A stretch of 64,000 nt of DNA, from the NCBI RefSeq assembly GCF_008704425.1, contig NZ_CP023696.1:2280501-2344500 (forward strand), in the 5' to 3' direction. The translations under genes and the position numbers were made by a program. The stretch comes from Streptomyces fradiae ATCC 10745 = DSM 40063 (lineage in GTDB: Bacteria; Actinomycetota; Actinomycetes; Streptomycetales; Streptomycetaceae). Below the pieces are notes generated by a model. That model ran no database searches. It was not told the origin of the DNA and worked only from the letters and a program-made list of their open reading frames with translations. This document shows, piece after piece, positions 9,066-18,301 of the stretch (positions are counted from its first letter, which is position 1; each line of letters starts with the position of its first letter).

Positions 9066-9947
9066 GTGGACGAAGCACTCGACTACCTCCTCGACCTGCT
9101 CCGCCTGGAGCGGGTCGAGGAGGACATCTTCCGGGGCCGCTCGCGCAGCGCGGTCGTGCCCCGGGTCTTCGGCGGCCAGGTCGCGGCCCAGGCGCTGGCC
9201 GCGGCCGGCCGCACCGTGCCCGGGGGCCCCGACGGGCCGGTCGCGCACTCGCTCCACGCGTACTTCCTGCGCATGGGCGACCCGGACGCGCCGATCGTGT
9301 ACACCGTGGACCGCATCCGCGACGGCCGCTCGTTCACCGCCCGGCGCGTGGTCGCCGTCCAGCACGGGAAGCCGATCTTCCACCTGTCGGCGTCGTTCCA
9401 GCGGTACGAGGACGGGCTCGACCACCAGGCGGTCATGCCGTCGGTGCCCGACCCCGAGACCCTGCCGACCGCCGAGGAGTCCCTGCCCCGCTACGCCGAC
9501 CGGTTCACCGGCCCGGACGTGGTGGACCGGCTGCTGGAGGCCCGCGCGGCGGTGGACCTGCGGTACGTGGGGGCGCCGCCGTACGCCACGGCGGGCGAGC
9601 CGCGCGAGCCGCGCTCGCGGGTCTGGTTCCGCGCGAACGGCAAGCTCCCGGACGACCCCCGGCTGCACCTGTGCCTCGCCACGTACGTCTCCGACATGAC
9701 CCTCCTCGACCCGGTGCTCCTCGCGCACGGGCGGGGCGGCTGGACGACCGGGGACGTGGTCGGGGCGTCGCTGGACCACGCGATGTGGTTCCACCGCCCG
9801 TTCCGGGCCGACGAGTGGCTGCTGTACGACCAGGAGTCCCCGTCCTCGTGGGGCGGCCGGGGCCTGGGGCAGGCCCGCATCTGGACGCGGGACGGGCGGC
9901 TGGCCGTGAGCGTCGTCCAGGAGGGCGTGATCCGCGTCCCGAAGTGA
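9066..9947 (+). CDS. tesB: Acyl-CoA thioesterase II
   Basis: 293 aa, GTG start 6 nt after the dehydrogenase stop. A double hot-dog TesB-family thioesterase that hydrolyses acyl-CoA to free acid and CoA. Conserved stretches include VFGGQVAAQAL near residue 35, SLHAYFLRMGDP, and the C-terminal hot-dog motif SLDHAMWFHRPFRADEW with the expected Asp. The length is normal for the family. No signal peptide, so cytoplasmic. Co-transcription with the upstream acyl-CoA dehydrogenase suggests release of acyl chains or CoA recycling in lipid turnover. Confidence 0.93.
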   Translation: MDEALDYLLDLLRLERVEEDIFRGRSRSAVVPRVFGGQVAAQALAAAGRTVPGGPDGPVAHSLHAYFLRMGDPDAPIVYTVDRIRDGRSFTARRVVAVQHGKPIFHLSASFQRYEDGLDHQAVMPSVPDPETLPTAEESLPRYADRFTGPDVVDRLLEARAAVDLRYVGAPPYATAGEPREPRSRVWFRANGKLPDDPRLHLCLATYVSDMTLLDPVLLAHGRGGWTTGDVVGASLDHAMWFHRPFRADEWLLYDQESPSSWGGRGLGQARIWTRDGRLAVSVVQEGVIRVPK

Positions 9948-10042
9948 CCGGGGCGGCACGCGGCGCCGTGCGCGCCCGCCCCGCCCTCCCCTGTGGGGCC
10001 CGGCGGGGGCCAGGGGCCGCCCTCCCCCGTGGGGCCCGGACC

Positions 10043-10099
10043 GGGACCCGCCCCCGTCCGGGGCCGCCCGGCGCCGGGCCGCGGACAGGGGCGGGTCCC
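10043..10099. terminator. Hairpin between convergent genes
   Basis: Arms 10043-10059 and 10083-10099 pair almost completely (GGGACCCGCCCC with GGGGCGGGTCCC, then GTCC with GGAC). It lies between tesB and the convergent phosphatase-like gene, so it probably acts in both directions. No U-tract, as is usual in Streptomyces. Confidence 0.6.
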
Positions 10100-10116
10100 C
10101 GCCGCGGCCCGCCCGG

Positions 10117-10896
10117 TCAGAGCAGCCCGGCGGCGTCCAGCAGGTAGGCGGTCATCGGCTCGTACGAGCGCGGGTCCAGGACGTGGTCGTCGAGCGGGAC
10201 GGCGACCTGGAGGGTGCCCTCGGCCTCGCCGATGAAGAGGGCCGGGTCGTTGCAGTCCGCGTAGCCGACCGTGTCGATGCCGCGCTGCGCGGCGCGGCCC
10301 GCCCAGCCGTGGTCGGCGACGACCAGGCCGGGAAGCGGCTGGTCCAGGGCGCGCAGCCCGTCGAGGACCGCGTTCATGGGCCCCGGCGAGTGGGTGTGCC
10401 ACAGGGTGGCGCCCCGCTCGAAGACGGCCACGTCGGCGAACTGGACGACGTACCCCTCGTCGGCGGTGAGCCCGCCGGGGATGCGCACGATGTCGCACCC
10501 GGCGGCCCGCAGCGCGGCGGCGGTGCGGGAGTGCACGTCGAGGAGCGCGCCGGGGTGGCCGGTGGCGAAGAGGACCCGGTCGCGGTCGGCGGCGGCCTTG
10601 CGCAGGCGGCCGGCCATCCGGTCCAGGGCGTCCACGGTCAGCTCGGGGTCGATGGTGTCCTGCCCGACCCGGTGCGCCGGGTCGTCGTCCACGCCGCACC
10701 GCTCGGCCATGACGGCGAGCACGTCCTGCTCGTCGGTCCAGCGGTCGCCCAGCTCCAGGCCGAGCCAGTAGTGCCGGTCGCCGTTCGCGAGCTTGCGGTA
10801 GTGGGCGAGGTTGTTGTCGCGGGGGGTGGCGACGTTTCCCGCGATGCGCGTACGGACGAGGTGCTCGACGAGGGCGGCGCGGCTGGGTATCGGCAT
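10117..10896 (-). CDS. Conserved phosphatase-like protein
   Basis: 259 aa from the ATG at 10896, which has a GGGGGA stretch immediately upstream. The longer frame to 11031 lacks a convincing start. The sequence (start MPIPSRAALV; LFATGHPGALLDV; VVADHGWAG; YADCNDPALF) matches, from memory, a well-conserved Streptomyces protein usually annotated 'phosphatase' that sits beside tesB. Clustered Asp and His residues (GHPG, ADHGW, DCND) are compatible with metal-dependent chemistry, but substrate and mechanism are unknown to me. No signal peptide or membrane segment. It is convergent with tesB. Confidence 0.7.
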   Translation of the reverse strand: MPIPSRAALVEHLVRTRIAGNVATPRDNNLAHYRKLANGDRHYWLGLELGDRWTDEQDVLAVMAERCGVDDDPAHRVGQDTIDPELTVDALDRMAGRLRKAAADRDRVLFATGHPGALLDVHSRTAAALRAAGCDIVRIPGGLTADEGYVVQFADVAVFERGATLWHTHSPGPMNAVLDGLRALDQPLPGLVVADHGWAGRAAQRGIDTVGYADCNDPALFIGEAEGTLQVAVPLDDHVLDPRSYEPMTAYLLDAAGLL

Positions 10897-11191
10897 TCCC
10901 CCATTGTGCCGCCCACCACAAGCCGCGGCCGAGGCGTTCCCCGGCGTGTGCGCCCGGCCCGTGCCGCCGTCGCCTCCCTCCGGAGGGGCCCGCCGGGTCC
11001 TCGGGCCCTCCCGGAGCGGGCGCCGCCGCACGACGGCCCCGCGGCCGGACGGGGCGGCTCGCCGGTGTTGACGCCCTCAACTCCGCTGCGTATACCGTCT
11101 CTTGTCGATACCGGGCAGCCGCCCGCCAGTGGTCCACCCGGTGGCGCGCGCCTGGCCGGTACAGCCGAGACGAACACCGGGGGGTACGTCG

Positions 11192-11380
11192 ATGGTCTCC
11201 AAGACTCGTGTCGTGCTGGGCATGCTGGTGCTCGCGGCGCTGGCGTTCGGCTCCATCGCCCTGCTCGCGGCCGTGGGAGCCGGTGCCACCTGGTTCACGA
11301 TCGTCCCGCTCGGCGTCCTCTCCGCCGGCGCGGTGCTCGCCCACTCACTGGGATGGTTCGACAAGAAGGCCGGTGACTGA
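11192..11380 (+). CDS. Small two-helix membrane protein
   Basis: 62 aa from an ATG preceded by a G-rich site (CGGGGGGTACGTCG). It has two hydrophobic segments (about residues 7-28 and 34-52) joined by a short Gly/Thr turn, and ends in a charged DKKAGD tail, so both termini are probably on the same side. A longer frame from 11102 exists but lacks the usual start signals. Function unknown; small bitopic or hairpin proteins of this type are common in Streptomyces. Confidence 0.6.
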   Translation: MVSKTRVVLGMLVLAALAFGSIALLAAVGAGATWFTIVPLGVLSAGAVLAHSLGWFDKKAGD

Positions 11381-11776
11381 GCCGGCGGCTCGCCGGCCGA
11401 CGCCGCCGGGCACCCTGGTCGGGCGCCGAAGCGCCGGCACCGGGGGCCGTGGCGGGTGCCCGGCTCCCACCATCCCGCCACCGCCCGCGGCCCGGCCGTG
11501 CTCCGGCGTGTGCGCCCGGCCCGCGCGGGAGCGCGGAGGCCGCCGGGGCCGGTCGGCCCCCGGAGCGGGCCGCCCGGTCTCCGCCGGGCGACCCGCTCCG
11601 TTGCGCGGCGTGGGCGCCGCCGCATCGAGGGCCGTTCGGCCCTCTTCCGGCGAAACCCGCCGGTAGCCCCGTCGCGCACGGGCAGACTGGCGCCCGCCAC
11701 CCCCACCGCCCGGGACGCGCACGTCCCCGAACGGCCGGGCCGCCGTGCCCGGCGCCGCTGGAGAAAGGCACCTTCT
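11381..11776. other. Non-coding stretch with a dispersed 21-bp repeat
   Basis: No convincing gene. A 21-bp sequence at 11503-11523 (core GTGTGCGCCCGG) is identical to one at 10941-10961, so the same GC-rich element flanks the small membrane gene on both sides. Several inverted GC-rich segments (for example GCCGGCGGCTCGCCGGC just after 11380) could terminate the upstream gene. Confidence 0.5.
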
Positions 11777-12292
11777 TTGAACCGTGCGATACGCGTCGTC
11801 GCCCTGTCGACGGCCGCCCTGTCCCTCGCCGCGCTGCAGTCCCCGGCCCAGGCGGCCTCCACGACGGGCGCGCTCATGATCACGCACGTCCGCCCCAACA
11901 CCTCGGGCGCGGACGTCAGGAGCGGGACGCAGCTCAACCTGAACGGCGAGTACTTCCTCATCAGGAACGTCACCACGCGGACGGTGAACACGGGCGGATA
12001 CGTCCCCGACATCACCAGCAACACCTACGGCCGGGCGCTGCCCTCGTACAACCTGCCCGCCGGGGCCAAGGCGTACGTGCACACCGGCAGCGGCCGCAAC
12101 CACCGCGACAGCAGCGGCTGGCACCACATCTACCGGGGCTACGGGCGGCACGTCCTGCCCAACGACGCCCGGTCCCGCACCCCCGACCTGCGCCTGAAGA
12201 AGCCCGGCAGCCGGGACGACAACACGTCCACCGGCTCGATCAGCGCCTGCAACTGGAACCTGGCGAAGGACGGCACGACCTACGCCTGCTGA
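11777..12292 (+). CDS. Secreted protein, possible lamin-tail (LTD) domain
   Basis: 171 aa from a TTG with GAAAGG upstream. The first 27 residues form a signal peptide (hydrophobic ALSTAALSLAALQSPAQA, cleavage after AQA). The mature part (ALMITHVRPNTSG... LNLNGEYFLIRNVTTRTVNTGGYVP) has the strand pattern of lamin-tail-like domains found alone in many Streptomyces exported proteins. Two Cys are near the C-terminus (ACNW and the final AC) and could form a disulfide. Function unknown. A dyad and a second exported protein gene follow. Confidence 0.72.
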   Translation: MNRAIRVVALSTAALSLAALQSPAQAASTTGALMITHVRPNTSGADVRSGTQLNLNGEYFLIRNVTTRTVNTGGYVPDITSNTYGRALPSYNLPAGAKAYVHTGSGRNHRDSSGWHHIYRGYGRHVLPNDARSRTPDLRLKKPGSRDDNTSTGSISACNWNLAKDGTTYAC

Positions 12293-12333
12293 CCCGGCGG
12301 GCCGCCGGGCACGACGCCTCCCCGTGCGATGAT

Positions 12334-12348
12334 CTTGGTTCGACCAAG
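12334..12348. promoter_or_regulatory. Short dyad upstream of the SH3-domain gene
   Basis: CTTGGTTCGACCAAG has 6-bp arms around TCG and ends 17 nt before the ATG at 12366. It may be an operator or a leader hairpin. The site itself says no more. Confidence 0.3.
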
Positions 12349-12365
12349 CGACAGGGGGAACTGTC

Positions 12366-12728
12366 ATGCGCCTCACCACCAGGGCGGCCGCCGGGGCCGC
12401 CGCTCTCGGGCTTCTCGCGCTCGCCGCGGCGCCGGCGTCCGCCGCTCCGCGGGCCGGGTTCGGCGGCGCCGCGGCGGCTCGGGCGTCGGCGTGCTACGTG
12501 TACAACATCTCGGGCGGCGCGGTGAACATCCGCAGCGGTCCGGGGCAGCGCTACACCCAGATCGGCACGCTGGCCAAGGGCGCCAAGCTGCCGTGCGGCA
12601 CGGACGGCGACTCGGGCACCAAGGGACAGCGGTACACGTCCTGCGGCGGCGGTGACTCCTGGTCCACCATCCGCGTCAACGGACGTGACGGCTGGGTGGC
12701 CTCGGAGTGCGTCGCCTTCGGCGTCTGA
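12366..12728 (+). CDS. Secreted SH3b-domain protein
   Basis: 120 aa, ATG with CAGGGGGA upstream. Signal peptide about residues 1-26 (AALGLLALAAAPASA). The mature protein carries a bacterial SH3 domain: AVNIRSGPGQRYTQIGTL and GRDGWVASECV. Four Cys are spaced through the domain, suggesting two disulfides outside the cell. SH3b domains of this type bind peptidoglycan or other wall ligands. No catalytic domain is attached. Function beyond likely wall association is unknown. Confidence 0.8.
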   Translation: MRLTTRAAAGAAALGLLALAAAPASAAPRAGFGGAAAARASACYVYNISGGAVNIRSGPGQRYTQIGTLAKGAKLPCGTDGDSGTKGQRYTSCGGGDSWSTIRVNGRDGWVASECVAFGV

Positions 12729-12870
12729 CCGGCGCCGGCCGACGGCCCCGGCGCCCGCGCACCCGCGCGGGCGCCGGGGCCGTTCCGTTCGCGGTGCGGA
12801 GCCTTCCGGCATCACCCCGGCACCCCGCCGCACAGTCCCTCCCGGACACACGGGCCCGCAGGGGCAACCC

Positions 12871-13060
12871 GTACGGCCGGACGCCCGCCTTACGGGGGCA
12901 CGCCGTACGGCCGGACGCCCGCCTTACGGGGGCACGCCGTACGGCCGGACGCACACCGTACGGCCGGTCGCACCCCGTACGGGTGCACCCCGACGGCCGG
13001 TCGCACCCCGTACGGGTCGACGCGCGACCCGCAGGGGTGTCGGAGCACGACCCGTACGGG
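12871..13060. repeat. Intergenic tandem repeats with GTACGGCCGG cores
   Basis: Two units of 34 bp start at 12871 and 12905. Two shorter units of 19 bp start at 12939 and 12958, then degenerate copies follow. Every unit begins GTACGGCCGG or GTACGGG. The array lies between the SH3 gene and the 3' end of the TetR gene, and the whole gap 12729-13060 has no gene. No spacer/repeat alternation, so not CRISPR. Confidence 0.75.
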
Positions 13061-13663
13061 TCAGGGCGCGGTCGGGACGTCCGGGGGCGCCGCGGCGAAG
13101 GCGCCTCGGGCCAGGCGGTGGAGGAGGGCGCCCGTGGTGGGGCGTCCGGTGAGGGCGCCGGCCAGGTGCGGGGTGGAGTTGAGCAGGCCGAAGACGGCGT
13201 GGACCGCGGCGCGGGCGTCGTCCTCGCCCAGCGGCGGGTAGGCCCGGCGCACCGCGTCCACCCACAGCTCGACGTACTGCCGCTGGAGCTGGCGGACGCG
13301 CTTGCGGTCGGCGTCCCGGAGGCGGTCCAGCTCGCGGTCGTGCAGGGTGATGAGCGACTGGTCGTGCAGGGCGAAGTCGATGTGGCCGTCGATCAGGGCG
13401 GACAGCAGGGCCTCGGGGTCCCCGCCGGACTCGGCGACGCGGCGGCGCCCGCCGTCGAGGAGGCGCTCGCTGATCCCGACGAGCAGCTCGGCCAGCATGG
13501 CGTCCTTGCCCGCGAAGTGGCGGTAGAGGCCGGGGCCGCTGATGCCGACGGCGGCGCCTATCTCGTCGACGCCCACGCCGTGGAAGCCGCGCTCGGCGAA
13601 GAGGCGGGCGGCCTCCCGCAGGATCTGCTCGCGGCGAGTCGGGGCGTCGGTCCTGGTCGTCAT
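13061..13663 (-). CDS. TetR-family repressor of the adjacent acyl-CoA catabolic operon
   Basis: 200 aa. N-terminal TetR helix-turn-helix (RREQILREAARLFAERGFHGVGVDEIGAAVGISGPGLYRHFAGKDAML, about residues 11-58) and a variable ligand-binding domain. It is divergent from the methylcrotonyl-CoA carboxylase gene across 96 bp holding two similar dyads (13684-13730), so it probably represses that operon and itself. The effector is likely an acyl-CoA intermediate of leucine breakdown, by analogy with other liu-type regulators; not shown by sequence. Confidence 0.88.
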   Translation of the reverse strand: MTTRTDAPTRREQILREAARLFAERGFHGVGVDEIGAAVGISGPGLYRHFAGKDAMLAELLVGISERLLDGGRRRVAESGGDPEALLSALIDGHIDFALHDQSLITLHDRELDRLRDADRKRVRQLQRQYVELWVDAVRRAYPPLGEDDARAAVHAVFGLLNSTPHLAGALTGRPTTGALLHRLARGAFAAAPPDVPTAP

Positions 13664-13683
13664 GGATCGATTCTAGACAAGGC

Positions 13684-13730
13684 GGTTAGCGGTCGTTAAC
13701 CTGAGGAACACACGTTAACGCTCATTAACG
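13684..13730. promoter_or_regulatory. Two operator-like dyads between TetR gene and catabolic operon
   Basis: Dyad 1 GGTTAGCGGTCGTTAACC (13684-13701) and dyad 2 CGTTAACGCTCATTAACG (13713-13730) are 18 bp each, share GTTAACG half-sites and start 29 bp apart. They are AT-richer than their surroundings and overlap the divergent promoter region. Most likely binding sites of the TetR protein. Confidence 0.7.
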
Positions 13731-13759
13731 CTCTCGTACGGGCAAGGGGGCTCGACACG

Positions 13760-15391
13760 ATGCAGCAGGCACCTGTGCTGGCGAGCGCGGCTGATCCCGC
13801 GTCGGCGGCCTGGCAGGCCAACGAGGCGGCGCACCAGGAGCTGGCCGACGACCTCCGGGCGCGGCTGGCCGCCGCCCGGCTCGGCGGCGGCGAGAAGGCG
13901 CGCGCCCGGCACACCGCGCGCGGCAAGCTGCTGCCGCGCGACCGCGTCGACACGCTCCTCGATCCGGGCTCGCCCTTCCTGGAGCTGGCCCCGCTCGCGG
14001 CGAACGGCATGTACGACGACCAGGCGCCCGCCGCCGGGGTGATCGCCGGCATCGGCCGGGTCAGCGGCCGCGAGGTGGTCGTCGTCGCCAACGACGCCAC
14101 GGTCAAGGGCGGCACGTACTACCCGATGACGGTCAAGAAGCACCTGCGCGCGCAGGAGGTGGCCCTGGAGAACCGGCTGCCCTGCGTGTACCTGGTGGAC
14201 TCGGGCGGCGCGTTCCTGCCGATGCAGGACGAGGTGTTCCCCGACCGGGACCACTTCGGGCGGATCTTCTACAACCAGGCCCGCATGTCGGGCGCCGGCA
14301 TCCCGCAGATCGCGGCCGTCCTCGGCTCGTGCACGGCGGGCGGGGCGTACGTCCCGGCCATGAGCGACGAGGCCGTGATCGTCCGCAACCAGGGCACGAT
14401 CTTCCTGGGCGGCCCGCCGCTGGTGAAGGCCGCCACGGGCGAGGTCGTCACCGCCGAGGAGCTGGGCGGCGGCGAGGTCCACTCCCGGGTCTCCGGGGTG
14501 ACCGACCACCTCGCCGAGGACGACGCGCACGCCCTGCGGATCGTGCGGAACATCGTGGCGACCCTCCCTGCGCGCGGGGCCCTGCCCTGGACGGTGGAGC
14601 CGGTCGAGGAGCCGAAGGCCGACCCGCTGGGCCTGTACGGGGCGGTGCCGGTCGACCCGCGCACCCCGTACGACGTGCGGGAGGTCATCGCGCGGATCAC
14701 GGACGGCTCGCGCTTCGCGGAGTTCAAGTCCGAGTACGGGCAGACCCTGGTGACCGGCTTCGCCCGGATCCACGGGCACCCGGTGGGGATCGTCGCCAAC
14801 AACGGCATCCTGTTCGCCGAGTCCGCCCAGAAGGGCGCCCACTTCATCGAGCTGTGCGACCAGCGCGGCATCCCGCTGCTGTTCCTCCAGAACATCTCCG
14901 GCTTCATGGTCGGCAGGGACTACGAGGCGGGCGGCATCGCCAAGCACGGCGCCAAGATGGTCACCGCCGTGGCCTGCACGCGCGTGCCGAAGCTGACGGT
15001 CGTCGTCGGCGGCTCGTACGGCGCGGGCAACTACTCGATGTGCGGCCGGGCCTACGGCCCCCGCTTCCTGTGGATGTGGCCCAACGCCAAGATCTCCGTC
15101 ATGGGCGGCGAGCAGGCCGCCTCCGTGCTGGCCACGGTCAAGCGCGACCAGATCGAGGCGCGCGGCGAGGAGTGGCCGGCGGAGGCGGAGGAGGCGTTCA
15201 AGGCGCCGGTCCGCGCCCAGTACGAGCGGCAGGGCAGCGCGTACTACGCGACGGCCCGGCTGTGGGACGACGGGGTCATCGACCCGCTCGACACCCGCCA
15301 GGTAGTGGGCCTGGCCCTGACCGCCTGCGCCAACGCCCCCCTCCCCCAGCGGGAGCCCGGGGCGCCCGGCTTCGGCGTCTTCCGGATGTGA
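13760..15391 (+). CDS. liuB: Methylcrotonyl-CoA carboxylase carboxyltransferase (beta) subunit
   Basis: 543 aa, ATG start. Carboxyltransferase of the acyl-CoA carboxylase family. Residues in the C-terminal half ([53 protein letters not shown]) are typical of the 3-methylcrotonyl-CoA carboxylase beta subunit rather than of propionyl-CoA carboxylase. It moves the carboxyl group from carboxybiotin to 3-methylcrotonyl-CoA in leucine breakdown. The biotin-carrying alpha subunit follows after 14 nt and HMG-CoA lyase comes next, which fits this pathway. In S. coelicolor-type genomes the same gene is often annotated accD1. Confidence 0.92.
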   Translation: MQQAPVLASAADPASAAWQANEAAHQELADDLRARLAAARLGGGEKARARHTARGKLLPRDRVDTLLDPGSPFLELAPLAANGMYDDQAPAAGVIAGIGRVSGREVVVVANDATVKGGTYYPMTVKKHLRAQEVALENRLPCVYLVDSGGAFLPMQDEVFPDRDHFGRIFYNQARMSGAGIPQIAAVLGSCTAGGAYVPAMSDEAVIVRNQGTIFLGGPPLVKAATGEVVTAEELGGGEVHSRVSGVTDHLAEDDAHALRIVRNIVATLPARGALPWTVEPVEEPKADPLGLYGAVPVDPRTPYDVREVIARITDGSRFAEFKSEYGQTLVTGFARIHGHPVGIVANNGILFAESAQKGAHFIELCDQRGIPLLFLQNISGFMVGRDYEAGGIAKHGAKMVTAVACTRVPKLTVVVGGSYGAGNYSMCGRAYGPRFLWMWPNAKISVMGGEQAASVLATVKRDQIEARGEEWPAEAEEAFKAPVRAQYERQGSAYYATARLWDDGVIDPLDTRQVVGLALTACANAPLPQREPGAPGFGVFRM

Positions 15392-15405
15392 GGGACCTGA
15401 CGACC

Positions 15406-17364
15406 ATGACGATGTTCGACACTGTCCTCGTCGCCAACCGGGGCGAGATCGCGGTCCGCGTCATCCGGACGCTGCGGGCGCTCGGGGTGCGCTCGGTCGC
15501 CGTGTTCAGCGACGCCGACGCCGGGGCCCGGCACGTCCGGGAGGCCGACACGGCCGTGCGGATCGGCCCCCCGGCCGCCGGCGAGAGCTATCTGCGCGTC
15601 GACCGGCTGCTGGAGGCCGCCGAGCGGACGGGTGCCCAGGCCGTCCACCCCGGCTACGGCTTCCTCGCGGAGAACGCCGCCTTCGCGCGGGCCTGCGCCG
15701 ACGCGGGGCTGGTCTTCATCGGGCCGCCCGCCGACGCGATCTCCCTGATGGGTGACAAGATCCGCGCCAAGGAGACGGTGCGCGCGGCCGGGGTGCCGGT
15801 CGTGCCGGGCTCCTCGGGCAGCGGCCTGACCGATGCCGAACTGGCCGCCGCCGCGCGGGAGATCGGCACACCGGTGCTGCTGAAGCCCTCGGCGGGCGGC
15901 GGCGGCAAGGGCATGCGCCTGGTGCGCGACGAGGCCGTGCTGGCCGACGAGATCGCGGCGGCCCGCCGGGAGGCGCGGGCCTCCTTCGGCGACGACACGC
16001 TCCTGGTGGAGCGGTGGATCGACCGGCCCCGGCACATCGAGATCCAGGTCCTCGCCGACGGCCACGGCAACGTGGTCCACCTCGGCGAGCGCGAGTGCTC
16101 CCTCCAGCGCCGCCACCAGAAGATCATCGAAGAGGCGCCGTCCGTCCTGCTGGACGAGGCGACGCGCGCCGCGATGGGCGAGGCGGCCGTGCAGGCGGCC
16201 CGCTCCTGCGGCTACCGGGGCGCGGGCACGGTCGAGTTCATCGTGCCGGGCGGCGACCCCTCCCAGTACTACTTCATGGAGATGAACACCCGCCTCCAGG
16301 TGGAGCACCCGGTGACCGAGCTGGTCACGGGCCTGGACCTGGTGGAGTGGCAGCTGCGGGTCGCGGCCGGCGAGGAGCTGCCCTTCCGGCAGGACGGCAT
16401 CACCCTGACCGGGCACGCCGTGGAGGCCCGGCTGTGCGCCGAGGACCCCTCGCGCGGCTTCCTCCCCTCCGGCGGCACGGTCCTCGCGCTGCGCGAGCCG
16501 CAGGGCGCGGGGGTGCGCACGGACTCGGGGCTCAGCGTGGGCACCGAGGTGTCCAGCCTGTACGACCCGATGCTGTCGAAGGTCATCGTGCACGGCCCGG
16601 ACCGGGCGACCGCGCTGCGCCGGCTGCGCGCCGCGCTCGCCGACACGGTGACGCTGGGCGTGCCGACGAACGCCGGGTTCCTGCGCCGCCTGCTGGCCCA
16701 CCCGGACGTCGTGTCGGGCGAGATGGACACGGGCCTGGTGGAGCGGGAGGCCGACGGGCTGGTCCCGGACGGGGTGCCGGACGAGGTGTACGAGGCCGCC
16801 GCCGCCGTACGGGAGGACGCGCTGGCCGCGCGGCCCGACGCGGGCGGCTGGACCGACCCGTTCTCCGTGCCGAGCGGCTGGCGGATCGGCGGCGAGCGGC
16901 TGGCCGTCACCCACCACCTGCGGGTCGCGGGGCACGAGCCCGTGGCGCACCGGGCGCGGGCCGCGGACCGCGCGGTGACCGCCGACCGGGTGACGGTCAC
17001 CCTGGACGGGGTCACCCACACCTTCCACCGCACGGGCACGTGGCTGGGCCGGGACGGCGACGCCTGGAACGTCCTGGACCACGACCCGGTCGCCGCCTCC
17101 CTCACCCGTTCGGCGTACTCGGGGGCCGATTCGCTGACCGCGCCGATGCCCGGCACGGTCACGGTGGTGAAGGTCGCCGTGGGCGACGAGGTGACCGCCG
17201 GGCAGGGGCTGCTCGTGGTGGAGGCGATGAAGATGGAGCACGTCGTCTCCGCCCCGCACGACGGCACGGTCGTCGAGCTGGACGTCACGCCCGGCACGAC
17301 GGTCGCCATGGACCAGGTCCTGGCCGTCGTCGAACCGCACGCCCCGCGGGAGGAGTCGAAGTGA
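15406..17364 (+). CDS. liuD: Biotin-dependent acyl-CoA carboxylase alpha subunit (biotin carboxylase + BCCP)
   Basis: 652 aa. ATG at 15406 with AGGGA about 10 nt upstream; a second ATG lies 6 nt downstream. Order of domains: biotin carboxylase (about 1-450, with [16 protein letters not shown] at the start, the glycine-rich ATP loop [11 protein letters not shown], and [14 protein letters not shown]), a middle linker, and a C-terminal biotinyl domain with EAMKMEH, whose Lys is biotinylated. It pairs with the preceding carboxyltransferase, probably as 3-methylcrotonyl-CoA carboxylase. The stop overlaps the next start in GTGA, so the lyase is translationally coupled. Confidence 0.93.
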   Translation: MTMFDTVLVANRGEIAVRVIRTLRALGVRSVAVFSDADAGARHVREADTAVRIGPPAAGESYLRVDRLLEAAERTGAQAVHPGYGFLAENAAFARACADAGLVFIGPPADAISLMGDKIRAKETVRAAGVPVVPGSSGSGLTDAELAAAAREIGTPVLLKPSAGGGGKGMRLVRDEAVLADEIAAARREARASFGDDTLLVERWIDRPRHIEIQVLADGHGNVVHLGERECSLQRRHQKIIEEAPSVLLDEATRAAMGEAAVQAARSCGYRGAGTVEFIVPGGDPSQYYFMEMNTRLQVEHPVTELVTGLDLVEWQLRVAAGEELPFRQDGITLTGHAVEARLCAEDPSRGFLPSGGTVLALREPQGAGVRTDSGLSVGTEVSSLYDPMLSKVIVHGPDRATALRRLRAALADTVTLGVPTNAGFLRRLLAHPDVVSGEMDTGLVEREADGLVPDGVPDEVYEAAAAVREDALAARPDAGGWTDPFSVPSGWRIGGERLAVTHHLRVAGHEPVAHRARAADRAVTADRVTVTLDGVTHTFHRTGTWLGRDGDAWNVLDHDPVAASLTRSAYSGADSLTAPMPGTVTVVKVAVGDEVTAGQGLLVVEAMKMEHVVSAPHDGTVVELDVTPGTTVAMDQVLAVVEPHAPREESK

Positions 17365-18296
17365 GCGACGGACTGCCGATGCGCGTGCCCGCGCCGGGGC
17401 TGCCCGCGCGGGTGCGCATCCACGAGGTCGGCCCCCGCGACGGCCTGCAGAACGAGCCGGGCACCGTCCCGACCGAGGTCAAGGCCGAGTTCATCCGGCG
17501 CCTCGCCGGCGCCGGCCTGGGCACGGTGGAGGCGACCAGCTTCGTCCACCCCAAGTGGGTGCCGCAGCTCGCCGACGCCGAGCGGCTGTACCCGCTCGTG
17601 AGCGGCCTGGACGTACGGCTGCCGGTGCTCGTGCCGAACGAGCGGGGCCTGGAGAGGGCGCTCGCGCTCGGCGCCCGCGAGGTCGCCGTCTTCGCCAGCG
17701 CGACGGAGTCCTTCTCCCGGGCCAACCTCAACCGCACGGTCGACGAGGCGCTCGCCATGTTCGAGCCGGTCGTCGCCCGCGCGAAGGCCGAGGGGCTGGC
17801 CGTGCGCGGCTACCTGTCGATGTGCTTCGGCGACCCGTGGGAGGGCCCCGTGCCGCTCGCGCAGGTCGTGCGGGTCACGCGCCGCCTGGCCGACCTGGGC
17901 TGCGACGAGCTGAGCCTCGGCGACACGATCGGCGTCGCCACGCCCGGCCACGTGACGGCCCTGCTGACCGCGCTGGACGAGGCCGGGCTGCCCGCCTCCC
18001 GGCTCGCCGTGCACTTCCACGACACCTACGGGCAGGCCCTCGCCAACACGCTCGCCGCGCTCCAGCACGGCGTGACCACCGTCGACGCCTCCGCGGGCGG
18101 GCTCGGCGGCTGCCCCTACGCCAAGTCCGCGACCGGGAACCTCGCCACCGAGGACCTCGTGTGGATGCTCCACGGCCTCGGCATCGAGACCGGGGTCGAC
18201 CTGGGCCGGCTCACCGCCACGAGCGTGTGGATGGCCGAGGAGCTGGGCCGCCCGAGCCCGTCACGTACCGTCCGCGCCCTCTCCCACAAGGAGTGA
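17361..18296 (+). CDS. liuE: Hydroxymethylglutaryl-CoA lyase
   Basis: 311 aa. GTG start overlaps the upstream stop by 4 nt. Cleaves 3-hydroxy-3-methylglutaryl-CoA to acetoacetate and acetyl-CoA, the last step of leucine degradation. HMGL-like TIM barrel with the N-terminal GPRDGLQNE substrate/metal motif, the metal-binding [10 protein letters not shown], and the [15 protein letters not shown] loop with the active-site Cys. Its place between the carboxylase and an acyl-CoA dehydrogenase supports the leucine pathway. No enoyl-CoA hydratase for methylglutaconyl-CoA is seen here, so that step must be encoded elsewhere. Confidence 0.94.
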   Translation: MSDGLPMRVPAPGLPARVRIHEVGPRDGLQNEPGTVPTEVKAEFIRRLAGAGLGTVEATSFVHPKWVPQLADAERLYPLVSGLDVRLPVLVPNERGLERALALGAREVAVFASATESFSRANLNRTVDEALAMFEPVVARAKAEGLAVRGYLSMCFGDPWEGPVPLAQVVRVTRRLADLGCDELSLGDTIGVATPGHVTALLTALDEAGLPASRLAVHFHDTYGQALANTLAALQHGVTTVDASAGGLGGCPYAKSATGNLATEDLVWMLHGLGIETGVDLGRLTATSVWMAEELGRPSPSRTVRALSHKE

Positions 18297-18301
18297 CCCC
18301 C

